Below are positions 43,876 to 56,204 of a stretch of 64,000 bases of DNA, piece by piece. The position numbers were made by a program, and so were the translations under genes. This DNA is from Haloarcula halophila. Its GTDB lineage: Archaea; Halobacteriota; Halobacteria; Halobacteriales; Haloarculaceae. The stretch spans positions 2,046,001-2,110,000 of the forward strand of contig NZ_CP119559.1 in NCBI RefSeq assembly GCF_029278565.1, written 5' to 3'. Position 1 is the first letter of the stretch. Every line of letters starts with the position of its first letter. The notes under the pieces were generated by a model. That model saw only the letters and a list, made by a program, of their open reading frames with translations. It did no database searches and was not told where the DNA came from.

Positions 43876-44000
43876 CGCGATATCCTACTCCGTGCATCAC
43901 CGCAGGATGCACTTAAGTCTACCGTGCGGTCGATGTCGGGTAGCAACTCGCTCCGTCTGACAGCTATTCCCGTCCTGTTCGACGCCCTGAAATCGAGCTT

Positions 44001-44052
44001 GTATATAAACGCACCCCCGGACGGAGGCCGAATACGGGGGTATATTTATGTT
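44001..44052 (+). promoter_or_regulatory. Tandem TATA boxes upstream of the MC1 gene
   Basis: TATATAAAC (44001-44009) and TATATTTATG (44041-44050) are two clear TATA-like elements. The second lies about 45 bases before the MC1 ATG, which would leave a leader of about 15-20 bases. The interval shows no ORF. Confidence 0.55.
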
Positions 44053-44088
44053 GTGCCATGTGCTGAGTTGACATGGAGTGGCGAAACC

Positions 44089-44397
44089 ATGGCACGTGAC
44101 AGTGACAAGCGCAACTTCGCGCTGCGTGAGGACGGTGACGAATCGAGCGTCTTCTCGGGCGGAACACCCCGGCAGGCTGCACTGAAGGCAGCCCGCCGGC
44201 TCGAACCGGCCGATAGTGAAGACGATGCTGACCGCAAAGAGATCAAACTCCGGGAGAAAGGGACTCACAAGGTCCACATCTACGAGGCCTGGGCTTGGGA
44301 AGAAGCGGCACCGGACGACAAGCCCGACTGGATGCCCGGTGACATCACGAAGGGTAACGTCTCGAAACAGGGCGTCGATCACCTCGACGACATCTGA
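44089..44397 (+). CDS. Chromosomal protein MC1
   Basis: The 102-residue basic/acidic protein contains RNFALREDGDESSVFSGGTPRQAALKAARRLEP and KLREKGTHKVHIYEAWAWEEAAPDDKPDWMPGDITKGNVSKQG. These match the MC1 family of archaeal DNA-binding proteins, which bend DNA and are present in many haloarchaea and Methanosarcina. The ATG at 44089 begins the family-like MARDSDKRNF sequence. The C-terminus HLDDI is acidic. The gene lies just upstream of the rRNA operon. Confidence 0.9.
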   Translation: MARDSDKRNFALREDGDESSVFSGGTPRQAALKAARRLEPADSEDDADRKEIKLREKGTHKVHIYEAWAWEEAAPDDKPDWMPGDITKGNVSKQGVDHLDDI

Positions 44398-44933
44398 CGC
44401 CACGACGACCGGCTTTTTCCGGCCTGTCCCTTCGTTCACCGTCCTCGTAGGTCTCCCTTTGAAGCCCCCGATCTCGGTTCACGTGTCTCGATAGGGCGGC
44501 CCATGGAATCGCATGACGTAGCGGGTGTAGTTCGACGGGGTTAAGTGTAACACCGTCCTCGGAAGAAATACGATGGTGGCGCGGGGCACTGCCCCGACGC
44601 CTCCAGCATCCATCCGACGCGCTTAAGTGTAACAGGGTGCTCGGAATGGATGCACACGAGGTCCGGTCGGACGCGACAGGTTCCGACCGGCCCGGGCCGA
44701 GGCGAGCGAATCGCCGACGGAACTCGAAGCCTTTATGCAGGCTTCGAGTAAACATACAGGTCCGGAGTAAATGAGGATTCCACCCCTGCGGTCCGCCGTC
44801 AAGATGGGATCTGATGTTAGCCCTGATAGTTCGGTGACACTCGGTCGTCGAGTGTCCTCGAACACCCTTCGATAGCGACCACACCCTTTGTGGGTGTGAT
44901 CCCGCCTAACCCCCCGGCCTCGTGCCGGGATAC
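44398..44933 (+). promoter_or_regulatory. rRNA operon promoter and leader region
   Basis: This 536-base interval has no gene. TTAAGTGTAACA recurs at 44541-44552 and 44623-44634, each followed after a short gap by CTCGGA, which suggests two tandem rRNA promoters 82 bases apart. A third box, CTTTATG (44731-44737), lies in an 11-base perfect inverted repeat (ACTCGAAGCCT at 44722-44732, AGGCTTCGAGT at 44739-44749). The 5' half of the 16S processing stem is at 44816-44831. Just after MC1, CCGGCTTTTTCCGG is a likely terminator. Confidence 0.75.
44816..44831 (+). other. 5' strand of the 16S rRNA processing stem
   Basis: GTTAGCCCTGATAGTT is perfectly complementary to AACTATCAGGGCTAAC at 46482-46497. 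CTCGGTCG just downstream can pair with CGACCGAG at about 46466-46473. Such stems flank archaeal 16S rRNA and hold bulge-helix-bulge motifs cut by the tRNA-splicing endonuclease. Confidence 0.88.
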
Positions 44934-46407
<1,474 letters not shown>

Positions 46408-46481
46408 ACTGATCGGGACTGGGGCGCTGCCCCAGCCCACCTAACGGGTTGTTCGAGGTCGTCGGCGACCGAGCACCTAAG

Positions 46482-46497
46482 AACTATCAGGGCTAAC
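46482..46497 (+). other. 3' strand of the 16S rRNA processing stem
   Basis: AACTATCAGGGCTAAC pairs perfectly with 44816-44831 and lies between the 16S end and tRNA-Ala, completing the stem that encloses the 16S rRNA. Confidence 0.88.
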
Positions 46498-46514
46498 GAT
46501 TGGCAGTACCTGTC

Positions 46515-46586
46515 GGGCCCATAGCTCAGCGGCAGAGCGCCGCCTTTGCAAGGCGGAGGCCCTGGGTTCAAATCCCAGTGGGTCCA
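46515..46586 (+). tRNA. tRNA-Ala (anticodon TGC)
   Basis: This 72-base tRNA has acceptor GGGCCCA/TGGGTCC, D arm TAGCTCAGCGGCAGAGC, anticodon loop TTTGCAA with anticodon TGC, and T loop TTCAAAT. It sits in the 16S-23S spacer, as in most euryarchaea. Confidence 0.98.
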
Positions 46587-46615
46587 TACGACGTACCGGG
46601 TTCGAACCGTGCCCC

Positions 46616-46638
46616 TTAAGTGGGACACAGTGTTCGAA
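46616..46638 (+). promoter_or_regulatory. Possible spacer promoter before 23S
   Basis: TTAAGTGGGACA resembles the TTAAGTGTAACA boxes of the operon promoters and lies between tRNA-Ala and 23S. Internal promoters in this spacer are known in some haloarchaea; here it is inferred from the repeated motif only. Confidence 0.4.
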
Positions 46639-46741
46639 CGTGGTACGACGACTGATGCACCAATCCGGGTGAAACCGCGATTGGGAAGGGTCGATTCGCC
46701 TACCATCTCCACCTTGGGGGCGAGTATGAAACCGTGTGTAC

Positions 46742-46773
46742 GTGCGATCCAGGCGTCCACTGGACTCGTTCAG
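46742..46773 (+). other. 5' strand of the 23S rRNA processing stem
   Basis: GTGCGATCCAG (46742-46752) and CTGGACTCGTTCAG (46760-46773) pair perfectly with 49774-49784 and 49753-49766. The 7-base internal loops between the paired segments fit a bulge-helix-bulge cleavage site. Confidence 0.88.
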
Positions 46774-46797
46774 TTCTAACTAACGAGTCACAACGAC

Positions 46798-49715
<2,918 letters not shown>

Positions 49716-49752
49716 ACGCACTGTGACTCGAAAGTCACCAATCGTTGGTAGA

Positions 49753-49784
49753 CTGAACGAGTCCAGGCGCAATCTGGATCGCAC
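49753..49784 (+). other. 3' strand of the 23S rRNA processing stem
   Basis: CTGAACGAGTCCAG and CTGGATCGCAC pair with 46760-46773 and 46742-46752, closing the stem around 23S rRNA. Confidence 0.88.
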
Positions 49785-49849
49785 GGACACACACGATAGA
49801 CCCCGACCGACAATGGTACATCATCGTGGTTCGACTCCACGAGTCGGCG

Positions 49850-49971
49850 TTAGGCGGCCATAGCGGTGAGGTTGCCTCCCGTACCCATCCCGAACACGGA
49901 AGATAAGCTCACCAGCGTTCCGGGGAGTACTGGAGTGCGCGAGCCTCTGGGAAACGCGGTTCGCCGCCACC
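49850..49971 (+). rRNA. rrf: 5S ribosomal RNA
   Basis: This 122-base sequence begins TTAGGCGGCC and ends TCGCCGCCACC, with CCCGTACCCATCCCGAACACG in the conserved centre and complementary ends (GGCGGC/GCCGCC) forming helix I. It matches haloarchaeal 5S rRNA. The small hairpin just upstream may mark processing. Confidence 0.96.
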
Positions 49972-49988
49972 ATTCATACCTATTCATG

Positions 49989-50039
49989 ACCCACCGAAGA
50001 GAGAGATCACTCTCGACGGTGGGTTTTTCGTCGTTTTTC
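49989..50039 (+). terminator. rRNA operon terminator
   Basis: CCCACCG (49990-49996) pairs with CGGTGGG (50017-50023), with inner GAGAG/CTCTC pairing, followed by TTTTT and a second TTTTT run. The position directly after 5S and the oligo-T tracts fit an archaeal intrinsic terminator. Confidence 0.75.
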
Positions 50040-50151
50040 GGGGAGTGGCAACGCTCCTTCTGACAAAGAGTACAGACCACCACAGACCAGGATGGATGCC
50101 GTTGGACGAATCCGCTACGCTTAAGCGGCGGACTCCAGTACTGACAACTGC

Positions 50152-50227
50152 GCCAAGGTGGCAGAGTCTGGCCTAACGCAGCGGCCTGCAGAGCCGCCCA
50201 TCGCCGGTTCAAATCCGGCCCTTGGCT
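50152..50227 (+). tRNA. tRNA-Cys (anticodon GCA)
   Basis: This 76-base tRNA has acceptor GCCAAGG/CCTTGGC, anticodon loop CTGCAGA with anticodon GCA, and T loop TTCAAAT. It lies just after the 5S gene, the usual haloarchaeal operon order. A GCTTAAG box about 30 bases upstream (50119-50125) suggests its own promoter downstream of the terminator. Confidence 0.96.
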
Positions 50228-50660
50228 TTTTCCAAACATTCACGCGGTCGCTCCCGCTGCGTAGGATCTGTGTCCCGATATGAAGCAGCCAGCGTAACGA
50301 GTGCCAACTCCGCCAGTTCGGTAGGCAGCGGCTGTCCGTCACGGGCAGCATCGGGATGTGGCTGTTGGCTGATTGGTCTCGCGGGAGACGATCTCCGTAG
50401 CCACACCCTCCAGTGGCTCGGAAACACGAGCAACTAGCGTAATCATCGGAGAATCAATGCACACCCGATCGCACGACTGCGATCCGATCGGTGTGTAAGC
50501 TCTTCGATTGTTCCCGTCGGACTCACGTTCGTCCCTGAGCTCGCAGTGTCGAACGGGGTCGGGTAACGGGACGAGACCCCTTCGAACGCTGTTCTCGGGC
50601 TGGTCGTCCCGGCCGGTATAGACACGGGACATTCGTTCCGAGCATATCGTCGCCGGAACG
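50228..50660. other. Intergenic stretch without a confident gene
   Basis: This 433-base stretch between tRNA-Cys and the amphi-Trp gene has weak coding signals on the minus strand. Frame 50209-50433 contains a protein-like stretch (DGQPLPTELAELALVTLAASYRD) but overlaps the tRNA, and frame 50339-50632 adds different residues. GC3 is lower than in genes here. A frameshifted, decayed gene is possible. Confidence 0.4.
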
Positions 50661-50942
50661 CTACTCGATCTCTAACGACCCACCGTCATCGCTACTGGCA
50701 TCTTCGTCCCACTCCAGTTCGAACTCGACGCTCAACTCGCCTGGCTGGCCGGCCGGTCCCTCGCGTTCGGCCTTGACCTCGAAGGTGGGGTTCGCTGGGG
50801 GGTCCATCGTCACCTCTTCGGCGCCCGCCCGAAGAGTGATACTCTCCCCGGAATCGAGGTTGTCTGCGACACGGCGGAGGAGCGTGGCGATCTCCGACCG
50901 AGATTGCGTCTGCTCGGATTTGAACAGTACTTCTTCTGGCAT
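50661..50942 (-). CDS. Amphi-Trp domain protein
   Basis: The 93-residue protein starts MPEEVLFKSEQTQSRSEIATLLRRVADNLDSGESITLRAG and continues VTMDPPANPTFEVKAEREG...SVEFELEWDED. That is the conserved order of the amphi-Trp family, which is common in haloarchaea and of unknown role. The ATG at 50942 gives the family-typical MPEEVLFK start. The tail is very acidic. No signal or membrane segment is present. Confidence 0.85.
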   Translation of the reverse strand: MPEEVLFKSEQTQSRSEIATLLRRVADNLDSGESITLRAGAEEVTMDPPANPTFEVKAEREGPAGQPGELSVEFELEWDEDASSDDGGSLEIE

Positions 50943-51012
50943 TGACAACTAGTTCGCCCGCAGTCCGGATAAATCCCCCAGTCGGGGTTCGTTATCGACG
51001 GTCCGGTGACGT

Positions 51013-51219
51013 TCAGTCTAGGAGACCGAGGTCGTCAGCGACGCGGTCGACGAGGTGATCGAGGACCTCGGGATCGACCTGTGCGACCGACTCACCGTCG
51101 TGAAACTGTTCGTTGTGGCTCCGGACCGATTCTTCGACCTCCTCGAACGCGATGCGTGTTCGGGTATCGCATTCCTCACAGATGACTGGGATTTCCGGCA
51201 GATCGTCCTCGGTAGTCAT
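51013..51219 (-). CDS. Small acidic protein with one CxxC motif
   Basis: The 68-residue protein starts MTTEDDLPEIPVICEECDTRTRIAF, with CEEC as a possible half zinc-binding knuckle, and continues with an acidic helical C-terminus (VDPEVLDHLVDRVADDLGLLD). The ATG at 51219 is preferred over an upstream start because of this conserved-looking N-terminus. It is probably cytoplasmic. Function is unknown. Confidence 0.65.
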   Translation of the reverse strand: MTTEDDLPEIPVICEECDTRTRIAFEEVEESVRSHNEQFHDGESVAQVDPEVLDHLVDRVADDLGLLD

Positions 51220-51418
51220 TTGCTCTCTGTTTGCGCAGGAGTCGCAAATAACAATTGGTTCCGTTCGCGCGCGAAGGCGCGCTGTCTGGACGAGTCGGGC
51301 CGTCACCTCGATCACAGGTGAGATTGCCGTCGACGGGCTGGAGTGACACCGTTCCGAGAGCCACCGATGGGCAACAGAAAAGTAATCGTTAAACGGCACG
51401 CAATCCGACCGTCCGAAC

Positions 51419-52285
51419 ATGCAACGACGAGCCGCGGCGGCATACTTCGTGTTCTTCCTCGTCGTCAGTGTCGCGGCGTACGCGTACATTGGCGTCGCGG
51501 AGAGCCAGCGGCCGGAGGTGACTCTCGATGCAGAGGCTGAATTGACAAACGACAGTACGTTCACGGCCGGCGAGACGACCTACACCGTCTCGAATATCCA
51601 ACAAGGGAGTGGCGGTGGTGGCGGTCACGGCGGCGGTGGCGGATCGATGGCCGCGGACCTCGCCTGGACGAACGAGTCCAGTCAGTACACTGCGACGTTA
51701 GAGAACGGGTCGACGACCACCTATCAGAACGACTCGTATCTGATCCTGACGGACGGCGAATCCGGGACGGTCACGCTACGCGAGCAACTCAACGTCACTC
51801 GGCTCCTCAACGAGGACGATGCTGTCGAGGACTCGCTGGCGACCCAAAACGGGACCGACTACGTCGTCTACCGGAACAATAGCACGCTCCGTCCGCTCGC
51901 GGAGTGGCTCCCTGAACCAGACACAGTCGAGTTCCAGACCGGCGAAAACTACCCCTACACGACCGATAGTGGGTCCCAACAGACGACCATCGCGACGGTC
52001 GACTCGGGGACGGCGACCCTAGAATGGATCGCTCCGCGGGACCGCTCCGCGGAACTCTCCGAGGGCGGGAACGTCACGCTCGACGACGGCCGGTACTTCG
52101 CTCACTTCCCGGACCACAGTACGGTCCAGTTGGTCCCGATAGATCAGTACGGTGCCTACGAGGAAGACCTCGCGCGACAGGACTACTTCCACGAGCGCAA
52201 GAACGGTCTCTGGGGAATCTCGATCCTCTCGGGGATCGGCGCTGTGTTGGTTCTCGGGATGGCGTATCTCCCGGTCCGGGGCTGA
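51419..52285 (+). CDS. Membrane-anchored exported protein with glycosylation sequons
   Basis: The 288-residue protein has an N-terminal helix (AAAAYFVFFLVVSVAAYAYIG, about residues 5-25) and a C-terminal helix (LWGISILSGIGAVLVLGMAYLPV), with an extracellular middle region of about 230 residues. That region has many NxS/T sequons (NDS, NES, NGS, NVT, NGT, NNS), fitting archaeal N-glycosylation, and a Gly/His-rich linker (GGGGGHGGGGG). No domain is recognised. It is divergent from the small gene at 51013-51219. Confidence 0.75.
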   Translation: MQRRAAAAYFVFFLVVSVAAYAYIGVAESQRPEVTLDAEAELTNDSTFTAGETTYTVSNIQQGSGGGGGHGGGGGSMAADLAWTNESSQYTATLENGSTTTYQNDSYLILTDGESGTVTLREQLNVTRLLNEDDAVEDSLATQNGTDYVVYRNNSTLRPLAEWLPEPDTVEFQTGENYPYTTDSGSQQTTIATVDSGTATLEWIAPRDRSAELSEGGNVTLDDGRYFAHFPDHSTVQLVPIDQYGAYEEDLARQDYFHERKNGLWGISILSGIGAVLVLGMAYLPVRG

Positions 52286-52337
52286 ACCAGCAGTTTCGCT
52301 CGACTGGTACTGATTCGGGACCGCCCGGATCACGTCA

Positions 52338-52553
52338 CTATCCGTCGACGACGAAGCTCACGTAGAGGATACCGGCACCGATACCGCCCATCAGGAGTGC
52401 GCCGACGATCTGGATGACCGCGACCAGCATCGTCTGTGCCGTCGCCCACGGGGCGCCGATCAGGGTTCCCAGTGCGGCGAGAACGAGAAAGGCGCCCACC
52501 GCGGCGCCCAGTGGCTCTAGCGGGCTGTCGAAGGTATCCTGTAGCGCGTTCAT
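52338..52553 (-). CDS. Small membrane protein
   Basis: The 71-residue protein has two hydrophobic helices (about residues 15-33 and 43-67), with short polar ends (MNALQDTFDSPLEPLG). It is convergent with the exported protein gene 52 bases away. Small two-helix proteins like this are common in haloarchaea; no function is known. Confidence 0.6.
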   Translation of the reverse strand: MNALQDTFDSPLEPLGAAVGAFLVLAALGTLIGAPWATAQTMLVAVIQIVGALLMGGIGAGILYVSFVVDG

Positions 52554-52625
52554 GTTCTGGTACTGGACAGTGTGGGTCCTAAATGGTCCGGTCTCGTCTC
52601 GCTGTCGCTCGTCGGGTCGTCACAG

Positions 52626-52650
52626 AAACGGGTCGGGAGGGAGTTGCACC
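52626..52650 (-). repeat. tRNA-Lys 3'-end-like fragment
   Basis: These 25 bases match 52746-52770, the 3' end of tRNA-Lys plus 4 flanking bases, at 23 of 25 positions. The copy is exactly 120 bases from the real one and in the same orientation. The sequence beyond it does not form a tRNA, so it is a fragment, as often left by integrative elements that use tRNA 3' ends. Confidence 0.6.
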
Positions 52651-52748
52651 GAGTAGAGATAGTCGTCCTCACACCGTTCGGACGCTGTGACTCCCCGGGT
52701 TCGACTCCTCGGTGGCGTTTTCACTGTTCACTGTCGTTCGCAGGAAAA

Positions 52749-52822
52749 CGGGCCGGGAGGGAGTTGAACCCCCGACCATCTGGTTAAAAGCCAGACGCTC
52801 TGCCTAACTGAGCTACCGGCCC
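52749..52822 (-). tRNA. tRNA-Lys (anticodon TTT)
   Basis: Read on the minus strand, it has acceptor GGGCCGG/CCGGCCC, D arm TAGCTCAGTTAGGCAGAGC, anticodon stem GTCTGG/CCAGAT-like with loop CTTTTAA (anticodon TTT), and T loop TTCAACT. It is 74 bases including the discriminator. It has no visible intron. Confidence 0.95.
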
Positions 52823-52856
52823 TCGCACGAACGTGAGGGGAGAGTCGGCTAAGGGC

Positions 52857-53528
52857 TTACGGTCCGTCGTCGAGAAACGCCTCGATCGCCTCGTTGACGA
52901 GTTCCCCGGGTTCGGTCGCATCGATAGCGGCCTGTCGGCGGAGTTTACAGTAGGCGTCGATGTCGATTTCCAGCGTTAGCTCCCCGAGCGTGTATCCTTC
53001 GGCAGCGAGCGCGTCGGCGACCGACGCGCCCTCGTTGACGGTGCTTGCGATCGTCCGGATCTGGCGGACGGTCAGATCGTGGTCGAGTGCGGCCCAGGCC
53101 AGGAGGAGACGGGCTCTTCCGGAGACCCGTGCGATGTGTTTGGCGGCAGTCGGCGCGATCTTCCCTTTCGCGACCTGGACGCGGACCGACCGTGGGAGGT
53201 CGTGGACCCGCGACCACTTCCGGATAAACGAGACGGTCGCGCCGTTGCCCGCGCGCTCGGCAGCCGCTTTGTACGATCCTTCACCACGGACCAGCGCCGC
53301 ACAGGCGGCGGCGCCACGGAGGATGTAGACGTTGTCGGCGGCACCAGCGGTGTTCTGTGCGAACTGCCCGACGACGTCGGCCGCGAGTTCGAGACTCCCG
53401 GGGTCGTCCGGATCGAACTCGACGGCCTCGTGGGCGTGCTGACCGGTGAACTGTGGGTCGCCACGGATGACCGGCTTCCCGACGGGGGATTCCCGGTCGG
53501 TCGATGGTTGGTCGGGCCGCTCTGGCAT
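52857..53528 (-). CDS. Conserved haloarchaeal protein (DUF7119-like, possible HTH)
   Basis: The 223-residue protein begins MPERPDQPSTDRESPVGKPVIRGDPQFTG. Its middle (NVYILRGAAACAALVRGEGSYKAAAERAGNGATVSFIRKWSRVHDLPRSVRVQVAKGKIAPTAAKHIAR) looks like a ParB/KorB-like helix-turn-helix. The C-terminus is helical with a segregation-type VNEAIEAFLDD tail. I associate the family with DUF7119 from memory. It is probably cytoplasmic DNA- or RNA-binding, which is inference. Confidence 0.72.
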   Translation of the reverse strand: MPERPDQPSTDRESPVGKPVIRGDPQFTGQHAHEAVEFDPDDPGSLELAADVVGQFAQNTAGAADNVYILRGAAACAALVRGEGSYKAAAERAGNGATVSFIRKWSRVHDLPRSVRVQVAKGKIAPTAAKHIARVSGRARLLLAWAALDHDLTVRQIRTIASTVNEGASVADALAAEGYTLGELTLEIDIDAYCKLRRQAAIDATEPGELVNEAIEAFLDDGP

Positions 53529-53574
53529 CGTCTTCCAGTTCGGCCTGGGGCCACAAAAGTATCTCGTAGGCCGG

Positions 53575-53733
53575 TTAGTCGTCGCCGGCTGCCGCTTCCC
53601 GCTGTTCGCTCATGTGTTCCCAGATTTCGGTGCAGCCGCATCCGTCCTCGACGTCGTCGAGGTGGTCGGTCGTCGGTTCTTCGAGTTCGTTTTCGGCGTC
53701 TGCCTCGTCGGTCGTTTGATTTACCTTCGTCAT
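53575..53733 (-). CDS. Small Cys-containing haloarchaeal protein (52 aa)
   Basis: The 52-residue protein begins MTKVNQTTDEADAENELEEPTTDHLDD and has GCGCTEIWEHMSEQREAAAGDD near its end. The CGC pair and acidic body suggest a metal-binding or redox role, but no family function is known. A longer frame reading to 54210 is mostly out-of-character Arg/Pro-rich sequence and is rejected. Confidence 0.65.
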   Translation of the reverse strand: MTKVNQTTDEADAENELEEPTTDHLDDVEDGCGCTEIWEHMSEQREAAAGDD

Positions 53734-54005
53734 CGTTGTGAGCGGGTGACGACCGGTTTGGCCATCTACCCGTGTCGCTATCCTTCTATAGGACACCCAT
53801 ACTCTTAAACCCGCTCTCCCCTGTAATCCCTTCCCTGGCTGCGGTGTATAGGCATAAATTTCTGGTTCCTCCGACAGTTCGGCTCCCCACGCGAGGCGTG
53901 TGGCCGATTCACACTCACCCGCAGACGGAAAGCGGATCAGCCCGGCCCCGGCGAAACTTGTGAGCGCCGATGCCCTCAGGTACGAGCGCGATCTAATGAG
54001 ATGTA

Positions 54006-54347
54006 ATGACGACTGACGTTCACCAGCTCGACGACGGGGCCTGGATTTCCGTGAACGACTCCCGGGAAGTGAACGTCTCGGACCTGTGGCTGCTGGCGCG
54101 AAGCGACTTCTGTGACTGTGAGACGACTGATTTCCTCGCAGAGGGGTTCGTGAAAGTCGGCGTCGACCACCCGAATATCGAGGCCCGAATCGCCGGCCAG
54201 TGTATCGCATGTGGCGAAAGCGGTGTCACGGACTGGCTCGTCGTCGGCCGCGTCATAGATCCCGAGACCGGCGATTTCTCAGGTGTTGTCCACGAGAGCG
54301 TACATATCCCGGAGAAACGGACCCGTCTTGCCCGTCCGCAAGAATAG
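54006..54347 (+). CDS. Small Cys-containing haloarchaeal protein (DUF8134-like)
   Basis: The 113-residue protein contains DFCDCETTDFLAEGFVKVGVDHP and CIACGESGVTDWLVVGRVID. Two Cys pairs (CDC and CIAC) could bind zinc. I associate it with DUF8134 from memory. The ATG at 54006 is directly upstream of the acidic N-terminus. It lies upstream of the siroheme reductase gene on the same strand with 93 bases between, but may have a separate promoter. Confidence 0.65.
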   Translation: MTTDVHQLDDGAWISVNDSREVNVSDLWLLARSDFCDCETTDFLAEGFVKVGVDHPNIEARIAGQCIACGESGVTDWLVVGRVIDPETGDFSGVVHESVHIPEKRTRLARPQE

Positions 54348-54440
54348 GCAATAATTTCTTATTTCACCGAGTGGGGGAGACGGTTGACGAGAAGACGCTG
54401 TGTATAAGTCTGGAGCGCTAGTGAAGATACACGACCAGCC

Positions 54441-56204
54441 ATGCCGAGCAAGGTAGAGAACTGGAAGGACGAAGTCTACGGTACCGAGATCCGCGAACAT
54501 CTCCTAGAGTTCGCGGAAGAGGGATGGGAATCCATCCCGGAAGACGAACACGACGCCTGGTTCGAGCGCTTCAAATGGTGGGGACTGTACCACCAACGCT
54601 CCGGCCAGGAGTCGTATTTCATGATGCGCATCGGGACACCGAACGGCGTCATCGAACCCGGGCAACTGGAAGTCATCGGCGAGATCGCCCGCGACTACGC
54701 GACCGGCCCCGCCGACAACCCGGAGTTCGGGTCGGCGGTCTGTGACTGGACGACCCGCCAGTCGATCCAACTCCACTGGATCAAACTGGAGGACATCCCG
54801 GAGATCTTCGAGAAGCTCGAATCGGTCGGGCTCTCGACCCAGCAGGCCTGTGGTGACTCCTGGCGGAACATCGTCGGCTGTCCCGTCGCCGGCAAGGACA
54901 AACACGAGCACATCGACGCCTGGCCCGTCGCCGAGGACCTCCACGAGACGTTCAAGGGCAACGACGACTACGCCAACCTCCCGCGCAAGTGGAAGGTCTC
55001 CGTGACCGGCTGTGACGAGGGTTGTGGGCAGGGCGACATCAACGATCTCGCCTTCGAACCCGCCGAGAAGGACGGCGAACTCGGCTTCAACATCCGTGTC
55101 GGCGGCGGCCTCTCCCGGAAGGAGGCCCGCCTCGCGCGAGATATCGACGTCTGGGTGCCACCGGAGCAGGCCGCCGACCTCGCCCACGGCATGTCCGCGC
55201 TGTTCCGCGAGTACGGCGACCGCGAGGACCGTTTCAACGCCCGCATCAAGTTCCTCATGGACGAGTGGGGTCCCCAGAAGATGCGCCAGGTGCTCCAGGA
55301 CGAGTTCGTCGACTTCGAACTGGAGACCGCCGGCGAGGACATGCGGGACCAGTACACCTACAATTCCGGCGGCAACGAGGGCCACGACGACCACGTCGGG
55401 ATCCACGAGCAGGACGACGGCAACTACTACGTCGGCCTGAACGTCCTGGTCGGCCGGATGGGTGCCGAGGACACGCTGGAACTGGCCGAGATCGCCGAGG
55501 AGTACGGCTCCGGCGAGGTCCGGCTGACCCAGCGCCAGAACGTCATCATCATGGACGTCCCCGAGGAGAACCTCGACGACCTCAAAAGCGAGTCCTTGCT
55601 GGCGGACTACTCGCCGAACCCCTCGCCGTTCATGCGCGGTTCGATCGCCTGTACCGGCACCGAGTACTGCTCGCTGTCGATCGTCGAGACGAAGAACCGC
55701 CAGGTCCGCTACGCACGCTGGCTCAAGGACAACGTCGAACTGCCCGCGGACCACGAGGACTTCCACATCCACCTCTCGGGCTGTACGGCCTCCTGTGCCC
55801 AGCCCCAGATCGCCGACGTCTCCCTGCGCGGGATGAAGACCCGCAAGGACGGCGAACCGGTCGAAGCCCTGGATATCGGTCTGGGCGGCGGCCTCGGCGA
55901 GGACCCGCGCTTCGCCGACTGGGTGGAGATGCGCGTCCCCGCCGACGAGGTGCCCGGTGCGATCCGGAACCTCGTGAACAACTTCAAGGACCTGCGCGAG
56001 GGCGGCGAGACGTTCCGTGAGTTCGTCGCGGACCGCGACGAGGACACTCTCGCCGAACTGGTCAAACCAGAGGAGACCGACTACCACGACCCGTACATGC
56101 ACAACACGAAGATGACGTGGTACCCCTACGCCGAGGACGACGACATGGACGCTTCGCCCGCGCCGACCAACGGCGATGGCGAGCCACTGCCGTCTGACGA
56201 CTGA
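54441..56204 (+). CDS. Ferredoxin-dependent nitrite or sulfite reductase
   Basis: The 587-residue enzyme has the duplicated siroheme-reductase fold. An N-terminal ferredoxin-like half (WTTRQSIQLHWIKLEDIPEI) is followed by GCDEGCGQGDI and GLSRKEARLARDIDVWVPP. The C-terminal half has IACTGTEYCSLSIVETK and HLSGCTASCAQPQIADVSLRG, where the four Cys bind the 4Fe-4S cluster and siroheme. It reduces nitrite to ammonium or sulfite to sulfide. Haloarchaeal assimilatory nitrite reductases (NasD) have this size, but no nitrate reductase is nearby. The promoter-like TGTATAAG (54401-54408) lies about 35 bases before the ATG. Confidence 0.86.
   Translation: MPSKVENWKDEVYGTEIREHLLEFAEEGWESIPEDEHDAWFERFKWWGLYHQRSGQESYFMMRIGTPNGVIEPGQLEVIGEIARDYATGPADNPEFGSAVCDWTTRQSIQLHWIKLEDIPEIFEKLESVGLSTQQACGDSWRNIVGCPVAGKDKHEHIDAWPVAEDLHETFKGNDDYANLPRKWKVSVTGCDEGCGQGDINDLAFEPAEKDGELGFNIRVGGGLSRKEARLARDIDVWVPPEQAADLAHGMSALFREYGDREDRFNARIKFLMDEWGPQKMRQVLQDEFVDFELETAGEDMRDQYTYNSGGNEGHDDHVGIHEQDDGNYYVGLNVLVGRMGAEDTLELAEIAEEYGSGEVRLTQRQNVIIMDVPEENLDDLKSESLLADYSPNPSPFMRGSIACTGTEYCSLSIVETKNRQVRYARWLKDNVELPADHEDFHIHLSGCTASCAQPQIADVSLRGMKTRKDGEPVEALDIGLGGGLGEDPRFADWVEMRVPADEVPGAIRNLVNNFKDLREGGETFREFVADRDEDTLAELVKPEETDYHDPYMHNTKMTWYPYAEDDDMDASPAPTNGDGEPLPSDD

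Noticed and set aside
46590-46640. tRNA-like TTCGAA segments in the 16S-23S spacer after tRNA-Ala
   Set aside because: No acceptor stem or anticodon arm can be formed. The segment is better explained as a promoter-like or spacer sequence.
52680-52725. GGTTCGACTCC T-arm-like sequence near tRNA-Lys
   Set aside because: The flanking bases do not form T-stem pairs or an acceptor, so no tRNA gene is supported.
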